Positions 7,747 through 16,303 are shown, counted from the first letter of the stretch. The stretch: DNA of 38,702 nucleotides from Micromonospora chalcea (GCF_002926165.1 NZ_MAGP01000147.1:1-38702); one strand, 5' to 3'. The notes: generated by a model not told the origin, from the sequence alone. Program-made: numbers and translations.

Positions 7747-8331
7747 TCACACCCCGGCCCGGTCACCGCTCACGTGACAGTCGGCCAGGTGGTCGTCGAC
7801 CATGCCGGTGGCCTGCATCAGCGCGTAGGCGGTGGTGGGGCCGACGAACCGGAAGCCCCGCTTCTTGAGCGCCTTGGCCATCGCGACGGACTCCGGGCTG
7901 GTGGCCGGCACCTCGGCGAAGGACCGGGGGCGCGCCGCCCGGGGCGGCGGCGCGAACGACCAGAGCAGCGCGGAGAGGCCCTCGGGCAGCTCCGACGCGG
8001 CCCGGGCGTTGGCGATCGCCGCCTCGATCTTGGCCCGGTTGCGGACGATCCCCGCGTCGGCCATCAGCCGGGTCACGTCGGACTCGCCGTAGCGGGCCAC
8101 CGACTCGATCCGGAACCCGGCGAAGGCGTCCCGGAACGCCTGCCGCTTGCGCAGGATGGTCAGCCAGGACAGGCCGGACTGGAACGCCTCCAGCGTCAGC
8201 CGCTCGTAGAGCGCGTCGTCGCCGCGCAGCGGCCGGCCCCACTCCTCGTCGTGGTAGACGGCGTAGTCGGGGGTGCTCGCTCCCCACGCGCAGCGCGGCA
8301 GCCCGTCGGGGCCGTTCACCAGGTCAGTCAC
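7747..8331 (-). CDS. tag: DNA-3-methyladenine glycosylase I
   Basis: This enzyme of base-excision repair removes 3-methyladenine from alkylated DNA. With GTG 8331 the protein has 194 residues, the family length. The structural zinc ligands are all visible with correct spacing: Cys14 (PRCAWG), His27 (YHDEEWG), and His181 and Cys185 (DDHLADCHV). The catalytic Glu is in LTLEAFQSGLSW (Glu48), and the GFRFVGPTTAYALMQATG stretch is characteristic. In-frame GTG codons at 8340 and 8355 are possible earlier starts, none with a good ribosome site. The gene follows the DivIVA and START-like genes on the same strand; the DivIVA-tag-DUF3117 grouping near folP2 is also found in M. tuberculosis (Rv1207-Rv1211). 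Confidence 0.93.
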   Translation of the reverse strand: MTDLVNGPDGLPRCAWGASTPDYAVYHDEEWGRPLRGDDALYERLTLEAFQSGLSWLTILRKRQAFRDAFAGFRIESVARYGESDVTRLMADAGIVRNRAKIEAAIANARAASELPEGLSALLWSFAPPPRAARPRSFAEVPATSPESVAMAKALKKRGFRFVGPTTAYALMQATGMVDDHLADCHVSGDRAGV

Positions 8332-8382
8332 GGCGTCCACGATAGGCCGGGCCACCGACAGCCCCGCCGCGCCGACCGCCGG

Positions 8383-8883
8383 TCAGGGCAGCCGGCCCTG
8401 CTCGACCAGCCGGGCGAACTTCTTCAACGCCTGGGTCAGGCTGAACTTCGAGCCGGGCCAGAGCACCGGCCAGGCCACCCGCCCGGCCGGGCCACCCGGC
8501 AGGTGGAACCACTCGTGCCAGACCACCTGGGTGCGGTCGCGGTCCATCGGGGTGCAGCGCAGCACGCCGGGGCCGCGCAGCAGCTTGCCGCAGTGCACCA
8601 CGCCGACCTCGTACGGGGCGTCGACCCGGACCACACGCATCTCGTCCCGGAGCACGGCCGGGCCGAGCGCGGTGACCGCCTCGACCAGGCTGCCCTCGCC
8701 GCCGTCACCCTCGACCACCCGGACCCGGGTCAGCGGGATCCAGTCCGACTGGCGTTCCCAGGCGGTGAGCGCGGCGAAGACGCGATCGGCCGGCGCGTCG
8801 ACGATCACGGTGGCGGTGACCTCGCCGGCGCCGCGCCGGGACGCCTCGGTGAAGTCGTCGGCCGGGCGGCCGGCGCCGGTCAC
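8383..8883 (-). CDS. SRPBCC (START-like/polyketide cyclase) family protein
   Basis: The 166 residues form one helix-grip SRPBCC domain. An N-terminal strand reads VTATVIVDAPADRVFAALTAWERQSDWIPLTRVRVVEG, beta strands end in DRTQVVWHEWFHLPGG, and the long C-terminal helix is SLTQALKKFARLVEQG. Such domains bind hydrophobic ligands in a deep pocket; the ligand here is unknown. The GTG start at 8883 overlaps the TGA of the upstream DivIVA-domain gene by 4 nt, so translation is probably coupled. The pair is inferred to act together in envelope or lipid matters, on context only. Confidence 0.85.
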   Translation of the reverse strand: MTGAGRPADDFTEASRRGAGEVTATVIVDAPADRVFAALTAWERQSDWIPLTRVRVVEGDGGEGSLVEAVTALGPAVLRDEMRVVRVDAPYEVGVVHCGKLLRGPGVLRCTPMDRDRTQVVWHEWFHLPGGPAGRVAWPVLWPGSKFSLTQALKKFARLVEQGRLP

Positions 8884-9494
8884 GCGGACTCCGACCGGAC
8901 CACCGAACCGCGCTCCCGGTCGTCGTCGGCCGAGCCGGCAGCGATCCCGTTCGCCGGGGAGACGGTGTCCTCGGTCGCCGCGGCGGCGGGGGCCTCCGCC
9001 ACGCCCGGCTCGGCCGGGGTGCCTCCCGGCTGTCCGTCGGCGTCGGTACGGGACGGCTGCTCGGGCGCGGACAGGTCGATCACCACCGGCTCCGGGTCGG
9101 ACGGGTCGACCGCCTGCTCGGTCTCGGGCCGGGTCGCGGCGGCCTCCTCGCGCGCCCGGCGCAGCGCGTCGGCGTCCTCGGTGCGGCCGTCGCGCAGGGC
9201 CGCGTTCTCCGCCTCCAACACGCTGATCAGCTCGGACTTGTAGCCGATGTCGTACGCCGCGCGGCGCAGCGCGGAGTCGACCTGGGCCATCCGGTAGCCG
9301 CGCAGCGCGGTGTCGAAGCGGACGCCCGTCACGTCCGACTCGTCGAGCGGACGGCTGCCCGGCAGGGGCACGGCCCGCCCGTCCGGCTCGGCCGGTGTCA
9401 GGCCCGGATCCTTGCCGGAGACCAGCACCGTCACGCCGAACACCACCGCCGCGACTGTCAGCGCGACGACCAAGAGGAGCAGAACCTCACCCAT
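8880..9494 (-). CDS. DivIVA-domain membrane protein
   Basis: This 204-residue protein begins with one transmembrane helix (about 3-26, GEVLLLLVVALTVAAVVFG). A DivIVA-like segment follows at about 55-103 (DVTGVRFDTALRGYRMAQVDSALRRAAYDIGYK), with a predicted coiled coil through SELISVLEAENAALRDG. The tail is long, acidic and low-complexity (Glu/Asp/Ala/Pro). It resembles mycobacterial Rv1209 and probably localises at membranes of growing tips or septa; this is inferred from the domain. The start is ATG 9494. It is divergent from folP2 with about 150 bp between, and translationally coupled to the START-like gene downstream. Confidence 0.88.
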   Translation of the reverse strand: MGEVLLLLVVALTVAAVVFGVTVLVSGKDPGLTPAEPDGRAVPLPGSRPLDESDVTGVRFDTALRGYRMAQVDSALRRAAYDIGYKSELISVLEAENAALRDGRTEDADALRRAREEAAATRPETEQAVDPSDPEPVVIDLSAPEQPSRTDADGQPGGTPAEPGVAEAPAAAATEDTVSPANGIAAGSADDDRERGSVVRSESA

Positions 9495-9646
9495 GCACAG
9501 ATCGTGGCATGCGGGCCGGGATCGGGCGAGCCCTCCGGGACGTCCGGTCGGTAAATGCGTCCGACGCACGGGACCGGCAGGGGTGGCGCGCACGGGACCG
9601 GATAGCGTCGGACCGGCCGGCGAGCGCGGGCGACGAGGAGGCGGGC

Positions 9647-10516
9647 ATGACCGGGGCGTTGCGGCTGGGCGGACGGACGTTCGGCCCCGGTGAGCTGGTG
9701 GTGATGGCGATCGTCAACCGCACGCCCGACTCGTTCTTCGACCGGGGCGCCACGTTCGCCCAGGACAGCGCGCTGCGCGCGGTGGAGCGCGCGGTCGACG
9801 AGGGCGCCGAGATCATCGACATCGGCGGGGTCAAGGCCGGCCCGGGCGACGAGGTGGACGTGGCCGAGGAGATCCGGCGGACGGTGGACACCATCGCCGC
9901 GGTCCGGTCCGCCTTCCCCGAGGTGGTCGTCTCCATCGACACCTGGCGGGCCGAGGTGGCGGTGGAGGCGGTGGCGGCCGGCGCGGATCTGCTCAACGAC
10001 ACCTGGTCGGGGGCGGATCCGGCGCTGGCCCGGGTCGCCGCGGCGACCGGCGCCGGGCTGGTCTGCTCGCACGCCGGCGGGCTCGCGCCGCGTACCCGGC
10101 CGCACCGGGCCCACTTCGACGACGTGGTGGCCGACGTGCTCGCCACGGTGACCGGGCTGGCCGAACGCGCGGCCGGGCTGGGCGTACGCCGGGACGGCAT
10201 CCTGATCGACCCGGCGCACGACTTCGGCAAGAACACCCGGCACTCGCTGGAGATCACCCGGCGGCTGGCGGAGCTGTCCGACACCGGCTGGCCGCTGCTG
10301 GTGGCCCTGTCGAACAAGGACTTCATTGGCGAGACGCTCGACCTGCCGGTGCCCGAGCGGTTGGAGGGGACGCTCGCCGCCACCGCGGTCTCGGCCTGGC
10401 TCGGCGCCCGGGTGTTCCGCGCCCACCAGGTCCGCGAGACCCGCCGGGTGCTGGACATGGTGGCCTCGATCCGGGGCGACCGGCCGCCGGCGGCGACCCG
10501 GCGCGGGCTGGCCTAG
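9647..10516 (+). CDS. folP2: FolP2-type dihydropteroate synthase homologue
   Basis: This TIM-barrel protein has 289 residues from ATG 9647, with GAGGAGG 5 nt upstream. The first DHPS signature is kept as MAIVNRTPDSFFDRGATF (about 18-35). The second signature reads IDIGGVKAGPGDEV where true synthases have DIGGESTRPG, so the pABA/sulfonamide loop is replaced. NDTWSGADP, IDPAHDFGKNT, LVALSNKDFIGETL and FRAHQV remain recognisable. These features match M. tuberculosis and M. leprae FolP2, reported not to supply dihydropteroate synthase activity. The gene is divergent from the DivIVA protein; glucosyl-3-phosphoglycerate synthase, its mycobacterial partner, is absent. The real reaction is unknown. 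Confidence 0.88.
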   Translation: MTGALRLGGRTFGPGELVVMAIVNRTPDSFFDRGATFAQDSALRAVERAVDEGAEIIDIGGVKAGPGDEVDVAEEIRRTVDTIAAVRSAFPEVVVSIDTWRAEVAVEAVAAGADLLNDTWSGADPALARVAAATGAGLVCSHAGGLAPRTRPHRAHFDDVVADVLATVTGLAERAAGLGVRRDGILIDPAHDFGKNTRHSLEITRRLAELSDTGWPLLVALSNKDFIGETLDLPVPERLEGTLAATAVSAWLGARVFRAHQVRETRRVLDMVASIRGDRPPAATRRGLA

Positions 10517-10546
10517 GAGGTCAGGTGACGCGCGGCGCCTGACGGG

Positions 10547-10924
10547 TCAGGTCCAGCGCAGGACGCCGCGCCGCCAGGCGTAGAGGATGCCGAGCGCGAC
10601 GATCGCCACGAAGACGCCCATCTCGACCACGGTGGTGGCGCCGAAGCCGGGCCGGTCGAACACCAGCGCCCAGGGGAACAGGAAGACCGCCTCGACCGCG
10701 AAGAGCACGTACAGGTAGGCGTAGACGTAGTAGCGGATCTGCATCTGGGCCCAGTCGCCGCCGACCGGGTCGATGCCGCACTCGTACGTGGCCCGCTTGC
10801 CCCACGGCTCGGCCGGGCGGCTCGGACGTAACACCCGGTTCGCGGAGAACGCCGTCACGAAGAAGAGCACGGCGGCGAGCAGCAGCAGACCGAGCGTGGC
10901 GTACGAGCCGAGATATCCGGTCAC
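10547..10924 (-). CDS. nuoA: NADH-quinone oxidoreductase subunit A (orphan NuoA)
   Basis: This is a 125-residue NuoA/ND3 subunit with three transmembrane helices (about 6-30, 64-84 and 92-112). It has the signature acidic/cysteine loop KRATYECGIDPVGGDWAQMQIRYYVYA, whose Cys sits in the loop that senses the active/deactive state in complex I. The GTG start at 10924 gives a family-length protein; an upstream extension to 11005 looks non-coding. No nuoB or other complex I gene is adjacent. The nearby korAB oxidoreductase suggests a relict or satellite of a second nuo locus, since in Streptomyces korAB and partial nuo genes are neighbours as I recall. Confidence 0.9.
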   Translation of the reverse strand: MTGYLGSYATLGLLLLAAVLFFVTAFSANRVLRPSRPAEPWGKRATYECGIDPVGGDWAQMQIRYYVYAYLYVLFAVEAVFLFPWALVFDRPGFGATTVVEMGVFVAIVALGILYAWRRGVLRWT

Positions 10925-11049
10925 GAGCGGAGCGTACCGGTCCCGTCCAGATGTCCCGGACACGTTACGAATTCGTTTCCTGGCAGGACTAGTGCCTGAA
11001 GGCAAGCATCACCGAATAATGGGACACCTTGACCCGCCCCGGAGGACAG

Positions 11050-12450
11050 ATGGCCCGCCTGCGCGTTCGACCCGTTCGGCGGGCCGCGCTCCGTCGTACC
11101 CTCGCACTGCTGGTGCCCGCGTTGGTCGCGGCGGCGGTGGCGGTGGCGCCGGCCGGAGCCACGGCCGCCGCCGGAGGTCCGGCCGGCCTGGCCCGGGTGA
11201 TCGAACCCGCCGATCCGGCCGGCGAGCCGACCGAACCGGTCCCCACCGCGGACCCGGGAACCAGCTCGCCCGCACCGCCGCCCACCGAGGCGCCGCCACC
11301 CCCGAGCACGCCTCCGCCGCCGGTCACCACCGCGCCGGCCCCGCCGGTCAGCAGCCCGCCCGCCGAACCGGCGCCGACCAGCGCGGCCCCGAACACCACC
11401 AGCGCGCCGCCGCCGGTCGTGCCGCCGGTCCAGCCCCCGCCGCCGCCCTCGGCCCAGCCGCCCGGCGGGCCGCTCGGGGTACGGGTGAACACCGAGGACG
11501 TGGTGCTCACCCCCGACTACTGGAACGCCGACAGCACGGTGGCCACGCTGCGGGTGACGGTGACGAACACCGGCGGCCGGTCGGAGCGGATCACGCTCGC
11601 CTACACGCTGCCGCCCGGGCTGACCGACGCGGGCACGCCGGGCTGCCAGCCGACCGGCGGCGCCAACCACAGCTGCGTCGGGTGGGACGCCGAGCCGGGC
11701 GCCCGGTTCAGCGCGACCATCCGGGTACGGGTCGACGGCGACGCCTGGCGGACCATGCCGCTGACCGGTTCCGTGCAGGTCACCGCCGTCGCGCCGGGGG
11801 TCAGCGGAGCGGCGTACGACGACGAGGGCTTCCCGGTGCTCTTCCCGCCCGGGCCGCCGGTGCCCGGGATCTCGCTGCGCGCCGACGAGGTGCTGTTCGA
11901 CATCAGTGGCGCGCCCAGCACGCTCACCGTAAGGCTCGGCAACACCGGCGAGGTCGACGCCGCGGGCCGTGTCGAGGTGCTCCTGCCGGCCGGTGTCACG
12001 GTCGGCGACACCGGGAACGGCTGCGCCGCGGTGACGCCCGACCGGACCCGGTGCGAGCTGGGCGTCCTGCCGGCCGGCCGGACCGCGACCCTGCGGTTGA
12101 CGCTCGCCGCCTCGGCCGAGGCGCAGCGCCGTGCCCCGCTGGCCGGCGCGGTGATCGGCCGGCTGGACCCGCGCAGCGGGCGGGACCGGCAGGTGCAGAT
12201 GAGCTTCCGGATCAGCGCCGCCGCGGCGGACGCCACCCCGCCGGTGGGCGTGCCGGGTCCGACCGCGTCGCAGGGCGTGCTCGCCGCCGGTGGCGGGCCC
12301 GCCGACGACGACGCCTCGACCCGGCGGACCGCGATCGCGCTGATCGCCGTGTCCGGCCTCCTGGTCGTGCTCGCGCTGACGCTGGCGACCCGCTCGCTGC
12401 GCCGCCGCAGTGACATCACGGTGCCGGAGCGGCCGGCAACCGACCGGTGA
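11050..12450 (+). CDS. Secreted, membrane-anchored surface protein with Pro-rich stalk
   Basis: The ATG at 11050 follows GGAGG by 4 nt and gives 466 residues. An Arg-rich signal peptide (about 1-41, ending PAGATAAAG) leads into a stalk dominated by Pro/Thr/Ser/Ala (about 55-145). Two beta-sandwich DUF11/CARDB-like domains follow (about 150-260 and 275-385). Each has a cysteine pair (GCQPTGGANHSC; GCAAVTPDRTRC) and phrases such as LRVTVTNTGGRSERITLAYTLPPG. A hydrophobic helix (about 433-453, TAIALIAVSGLLVVLALTLA) and a basic RRRSD tail anchor it in the membrane; there is no LPXTG motif. An adhesive or structural envelope role is likely. The gene stands alone, divergent from nuoA. Confidence 0.82.
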   Translation: MARLRVRPVRRAALRRTLALLVPALVAAAVAVAPAGATAAAGGPAGLARVIEPADPAGEPTEPVPTADPGTSSPAPPPTEAPPPPSTPPPPVTTAPAPPVSSPPAEPAPTSAAPNTTSAPPPVVPPVQPPPPPSAQPPGGPLGVRVNTEDVVLTPDYWNADSTVATLRVTVTNTGGRSERITLAYTLPPGLTDAGTPGCQPTGGANHSCVGWDAEPGARFSATIRVRVDGDAWRTMPLTGSVQVTAVAPGVSGAAYDDEGFPVLFPPGPPVPGISLRADEVLFDISGAPSTLTVRLGNTGEVDAAGRVEVLLPAGVTVGDTGNGCAAVTPDRTRCELGVLPAGRTATLRLTLAASAEAQRRAPLAGAVIGRLDPRSGRDRQVQMSFRISAAAADATPPVGVPGPTASQGVLAAGGGPADDDASTRRTAIALIAVSGLLVVLALTLATRSLRRRSDITVPERPATDR

Positions 12451-12646
12451 TCATGAATACGTGGTGATCTGGGTTACGGACCCAGGTACTAAACGCTGCA
12501 AAGCGGGGCATACAGCGGCCCGAACCAGTCCCATACGTCGGACCTCGACCAAGGTGGCCCTAACGTGGCGACGTAGGCTCTGACGTGAGAATCGGAGCGG
12601 GCCGGGCCGGCAGGGGCGACGGCGCTCAGCGAAGCGAGGTGCGGGT

Positions 12647-14494
12647 GTGACCAAGCAGATCCGTCAACTGGACCGGGTGGTCATCCGGTTCGCCGGGGAC
12701 TCCGGCGACGGCATGCAGCTCACCGGCGACCGGTTCACGTCGGAGACGGCGCAGCTGGGCAACGACATCTCCACGTTGCCCAACTTCCCGGCCGAGATCC
12801 GCGCCCCCGCCGGCACCCTCCCCGGCGTCTCCAGCTTCCAGGTGCACTTCGCCGACTACGACATCCTGACCCCGGGTGACGCGCCGAACGTGCTGGTGGC
12901 GATGAACCCGGCCGCGCTCAAGGCCAACCTGGCCGACCTGCCGCGCGGGGCGGACATCATCGTCAACACCGACGAGTTCACCCGGCGCAACCTGGCGAAG
13001 GTCGGCTACGCGACCAGCCCGCTGGACGACGACTCGCTCGACGGGTACGCGGTGCACCCGGTGGCGCTCACCTCGATGACGATCGGCGCGCTGGCCGAGC
13101 ACGACGTCTCCAAGAAGGACGCCGAGCGCGCCAAGAACATGTTCGCGCTCGGGCTGCTGAGCTGGATGTACTCCCGCCCGTACGAGTCCACGCTGCGCTT
13201 CCTGGAGCGCAAGTTCGCGGCCCGCCCCGAGCTGGTGGCGGCGAACGTGGCCGCGTTCCGGGCCGGCTGGAACTTCGGCGAGACCACCGAGGACTTCTCC
13301 GTCCGGTACGAGGTCAAGCCGGCCAAGATGCTGCCCGGCACCTACCGGAACATCACCGGCAACGCGGCGCTGTCGCTGGGCCTGGTGGCCGCCGGGGTGC
13401 GCTCCGGGCTGCCGGTGTTCCTCGGCGCGTACCCGATCACGCCGGCCTCGGACATCCTGCACGAGCTGAGCAAGCACAAGAAGTTCGGCGTGGTCACCAT
13501 GCAGGCCGAGGACGAGATCGCCGCGGTCGGTGCGGCGCTCGGCGCGTCGTACGGCGGCTCGCTCGGCGTCACCACGACGAGCGGTCCCGGTGTGGCGCTG
13601 AAGAGCGAGACGATCTCCCTCGCGGTGGCGCTGGAGCTGCCGCTGGTCATCGTCGACGTGCAGCGGGCCGGGCCGTCCACCGGCATGCCGACCAAGACCG
13701 AGCAGGCCGACCTGAACATGGCCCTGTACGGCCGGCACGGCGAGGCGCCGGTCGCGGTGATCGCGCCGAAGTCGCCGTCGGACTGCTTCCACGCGGCGCT
13801 GGAGGCGGCCCGGATCGCGCTGACCTACCGCACGCCGGTGATCCTGCTGTCGGACAACTACGTCGCCAACGGCTCCGAGCCGTGGCTGCTGCCGGACGTG
13901 GAGTCGCTGCCCGAGCTGCGGGTCGAGTTCGCCACGAAGCCCAACGGCGAGGACGGCACCACCTTCCTGCCGTACCTGCGCGACCCGCAGACGCTGGCCC
14001 GCCCGTGGGCGGTGCCCGGCACGGCCGGTCTGGAGCACCGGATCGGCGGCCTGGAGAAGGCCGACAAGACCGGCGACATCTCGTACGACCCGGCCAACCA
14101 CGACTTCATGGTGCGGACCCGCGCGGCCCGGATCGAGACCATCCCGGTGCCGGCCGTCGAGGTGGAGGACCCGGACGGCGACGCCCGGGTGCTGGTGCTG
14201 GGCTGGGGCTCCACGTACGGCCCGATCGGCGCGGCCTGCCGTGGCCTGCGCCAGCGCGGGCACTCGGTGGCCCAGGCGCACCTGCGGCACCTGGCCCCGA
14301 TGCCGGCCAACCTCGGCGAGGTGCTGGCCCGGTACGACAAGGTGGTCGTGCCGGAGATGAACCTCGGCCAGCTCGCCCACGTGATCCGGGCGAAGTACCT
14401 GGTCGACGCGATCGGCTACAACCAGGTCCGCGGTCTGCCGTTCACCGCCGCCGAGCTGGAGACGATGCTGGAAGAGGTCCTGAAGAATGTCTGA
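12647..14494 (+). CDS. korA: 2-oxoacid:ferredoxin oxidoreductase, gamma-alpha fused subunit (KorA)
   Basis: This 615-residue subunit acts with KorB to oxidatively decarboxylate 2-oxoglutarate (or a related 2-oxoacid) to the acyl-CoA while reducing ferredoxin. The N-terminal gamma domain (about 1-190) opens with RFAGDSGDGMQLTGDRF. The alpha, pyrimidine-binding domain (about 225-430) has AYPITPASDILHELS and QAEDEIAAVGAALGASYGG. A C-terminal domain II carries VLVLGWGSTYGPI. Length and fusion order match the M. tuberculosis KorA type. The start is GTG 12647, with a GAGG-rich site about 8 nt upstream. korB begins 8 nt before its stop. No dedicated ferredoxin gene is adjacent. Confidence 0.95.
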   Translation: MTKQIRQLDRVVIRFAGDSGDGMQLTGDRFTSETAQLGNDISTLPNFPAEIRAPAGTLPGVSSFQVHFADYDILTPGDAPNVLVAMNPAALKANLADLPRGADIIVNTDEFTRRNLAKVGYATSPLDDDSLDGYAVHPVALTSMTIGALAEHDVSKKDAERAKNMFALGLLSWMYSRPYESTLRFLERKFAARPELVAANVAAFRAGWNFGETTEDFSVRYEVKPAKMLPGTYRNITGNAALSLGLVAAGVRSGLPVFLGAYPITPASDILHELSKHKKFGVVTMQAEDEIAAVGAALGASYGGSLGVTTTSGPGVALKSETISLAVALELPLVIVDVQRAGPSTGMPTKTEQADLNMALYGRHGEAPVAVIAPKSPSDCFHAALEAARIALTYRTPVILLSDNYVANGSEPWLLPDVESLPELRVEFATKPNGEDGTTFLPYLRDPQTLARPWAVPGTAGLEHRIGGLEKADKTGDISYDPANHDFMVRTRAARIETIPVPAVEVEDPDGDARVLVLGWGSTYGPIGAACRGLRQRGHSVAQAHLRHLAPMPANLGEVLARYDKVVVPEMNLGQLAHVIRAKYLVDAIGYNQVRGLPFTAAELETMLEEVLKNV

Positions 14495-15521
14495 GCCCGT
14501 CGCCCTCAAGCTCACCGCCAAGGACTTCAAGTCCGACCAGGAGGTGCGCTGGTGCCCCGGCTGCGGCGACTACGCCATCCTGGCGGCCGTGCAGGGCTTC
14601 ATGCCGGAGCTGAACATCCCCCGGGAGAACATCGTCTTCGTCTCGGGCATCGGCTGCTCGTCGCGCTTCCCGTACTACATGAACACGTACGGGATGCACT
14701 CGATCCACGGGCGTGCCCCGGCGATCGCCACCGGCCTGTCGGTGTCCCGGCCGGACCTGTCGGTCTGGGTGGTCACCGGTGACGGCGACGCGCTCTCCAT
14801 CGGCGGCAACCACCTGATCCACGCGCTGCGCCGCAACGTCAACCTGAAGATCCTGCTGTTCAACAACCGGATCTACGGGTTGACCAAGGGCCAGTACTCG
14901 CCGACCTCCGAAGTCGGCAAGATCACCAAATCGACGCCGGTCGGTTCGGCGGACGCGCCGTTCAACCCGCTGTCGCTGGCGCTCGGCGCCGAGGCCACGT
15001 TCGTGGCCCGGACGATCGACTCGGACCGCAAGCACCTCCAGTCGGTGCTGCGGGCCGCCGCCCAGCACGAGGGCTCCGCGTTCGTGGAGATCTACCAGAA
15101 CTGCAACATCTTCAACGACGGCGCGTTCGACACGCTGAAGGAGCCGGCCACCCGGGACGACTTCCTGATCCGGCTGGAGCACGGGCAGCCGATCACGTTC
15201 GGCAAGGACGGGCAGTTCTGCGTCGTCCACCCGCCGGGCGGCTTCGGCCTGGAGGTCCGGGAGACCGCGAACACGCCGGCCGAGGAGATCGTGGTGCACG
15301 ACGCGGGCGTGGCCGACCCGGCGTACGCGTTCGCGCTGTCCCGGCTGCCCGGCCTGGACCTGAGCAACACCCCGATCGGCGTGTTCCGGTCGGTGGGCCG
15401 CCCCTCCTACGACAGCGTGGTGCAGGAGCAGGTCGCGGCCGCCAAGGCGAGCGTGGACAAGACCCCGGAGCAGCAGCTCGCCGCGCTGCTCGGCAGCGGC
15501 GACACCTGGACGATCCTCTGA
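14487..15521 (+). CDS. korB: 2-oxoacid:ferredoxin oxidoreductase, beta subunit (KorB)
   Basis: This 344-residue thiamine-diphosphate subunit completes KorAB. The WCPGCGDYA motif near residue 23 supplies cysteines for the [4Fe-4S] cluster, with a further Cys in GIGCSSRFPYY. The TPP/Mg motif GDGDALSIGGNH continues to NNRIYGLTKGQYSPTS. The ATG at 14487 overlaps the korA end by 8 nt, showing translational coupling. A very strong hairpin 17 nt after the stop ends the operon. Such KorAB enzymes provide a CoA-dependent bypass of 2-oxoglutarate dehydrogenase in actinobacteria; the exact 2-oxoacid here is inferred from family. Confidence 0.95.
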   Translation: MSEPVALKLTAKDFKSDQEVRWCPGCGDYAILAAVQGFMPELNIPRENIVFVSGIGCSSRFPYYMNTYGMHSIHGRAPAIATGLSVSRPDLSVWVVTGDGDALSIGGNHLIHALRRNVNLKILLFNNRIYGLTKGQYSPTSEVGKITKSTPVGSADAPFNPLSLALGAEATFVARTIDSDRKHLQSVLRAAAQHEGSAFVEIYQNCNIFNDGAFDTLKEPATRDDFLIRLEHGQPITFGKDGQFCVVHPPGGFGLEVRETANTPAEEIVVHDAGVADPAYAFALSRLPGLDLSNTPIGVFRSVGRPSYDSVVQEQVAAAKASVDKTPEQQLAALLGSGDTWTIL

Positions 15522-15537
15522 TCCGCCGCTGACGCGT

Positions 15538-15588
15538 CACGCGAGAGGGCGGGCCGTTCCCCCGTGGAGCGGCCCGCCCTCTCGCGTG
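15538..15588. terminator. Strong bidirectional hairpin between korB and azoR
   Basis: A 19-bp perfect inverted repeat (15538-15556 and 15570-15588; core GCGAGAGGGCGGGCCG) encloses a 13-nt loop. It occupies the 80-bp gap between the convergent korB and azoreductase stops and can serve both strands. Confidence 0.85.
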
Positions 15589-15601
15589 TGACGCAGCCCG
15601 G

Positions 15602-16249
15602 TCAGGCGGCCGCCGAGGCGGGCACCCACAGGTCGTCGACGGCCCGCTCGGCCGCGGCGAGGCTCTGCTCGAACAGCGGGATCAGCTCGGCCATCGCCGG
15701 GTTGACCGGGGCCAGGGTCAGCTCGGCGCAGATGAACCGCGGCTCCAGGCCGGTCAGGGACAGGCCGTGCGGCAGCCACGGCTCGGCGTGGTCCCAGCCC
15801 TCGCGCGGGGTGCCCGGGCCGTACCCGCCGCCGCGGCTGACCAGGACGACGAACTGGCGGTCGCCGAGCAGCCCGGCGTTCGTCACCGGGTCGTAGGCGA
15901 TGCCGGGGGCGATCAGGTGGTCGACCCAGGACTTCACGCTGCTGGGCGCGCCGTAGTTGTAGAGCGGGAGCCCGAGCAGGACCGTGTCGGCCTGCTTCAC
16001 CTCGGCCACGACCTCCTCGGTCAGCCGCCAGGACGCCGCCTGATCGGGGGTGTGCTGATCCGGTGGCACCATGCGCGCGAGGCCGCTCGCGGTGTTCAGG
16101 TGCGGCAGCGGGTTCTGTCCCAGGTCCCGGTAGGTGACGGTGCCGTCCGGGTGGGCGGCGCGCCAGGCGGCGGCGGCGCGGGCGGTGAGCCGCCGGCTGA
16201 TCGACCGCTCCCCGGTGATGCTGGAGTCGATGTGCAGTAGGTGTGCCAT
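15602..16249 (-). CDS. azoR: FMN-dependent NADH azoreductase
   Basis: This 215-residue flavodoxin-fold quinone/azo reductase carries out two-electron reduction of quinones or azo compounds with NAD(P)H. The phosphate-binding start LLHIDSSITGERSISRRL contacts FMN. LPLYNYGAPSSVKSWVDHLIAPG and SRGGGYGPGTPREGWDHAEPWL are characteristic of AzoR/AcpD. The ATG at 16249 has a GGAGGA site 7 nt upstream. The gene is divergent from a MarR regulator across an 86-bp region with a 20-bp dyad. The layout resembles quinone- or electrophile-responsive azoR/marR pairs, so induction by electrophilic stress is the likely purpose. Confidence 0.92.
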   Translation of the reverse strand: MAHLLHIDSSITGERSISRRLTARAAAAWRAAHPDGTVTYRDLGQNPLPHLNTASGLARMVPPDQHTPDQAASWRLTEEVVAEVKQADTVLLGLPLYNYGAPSSVKSWVDHLIAPGIAYDPVTNAGLLGDRQFVVLVSRGGGYGPGTPREGWDHAEPWLPHGLSLTGLEPRFICAELTLAPVNPAMAELIPLFEQSLAAAERAVDDLWVPASAAA

Positions 16250-16283
16250 TGGTGATTCCTCCTCCGACGATCGTTCGTGTAGA

Positions 16284-16303
16284 ACCAACTATTTATAGCA
16301 GGT
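16284..16303. promoter_or_regulatory. Imperfect palindrome, candidate MarR operator
   Basis: ACCAACTAT-TT-ATAGCAGGT is a 20-bp dyad with 7 of 9 arm positions symmetric. It lies in an unusually A/T-rich stretch at the middle of the azoR/marR intergenic region. Its size fits a MarR dimer site, and it covers a TATAAA that could be the azoR -10 on the minus strand. The operator role is inferred. Confidence 0.5.

Noticed and set aside
10967..10976. Palindrome ACGAATTCGT between nuoA and the surface protein gene
   Set aside because: Only 10 bp, with no extension of symmetry; could be chance in an A/T-richer intergenic region.
12626..14530. 634-residue minus-strand ORF opposite korA, and similar long antisense ORFs (for example 7597-9243 plus, 19529-21196 plus)
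   Set aside because: High GC makes reverse frames open; these translate to Arg/Gly/His/Val-rich, low-complexity sequence and lie opposite genes with clear domains.
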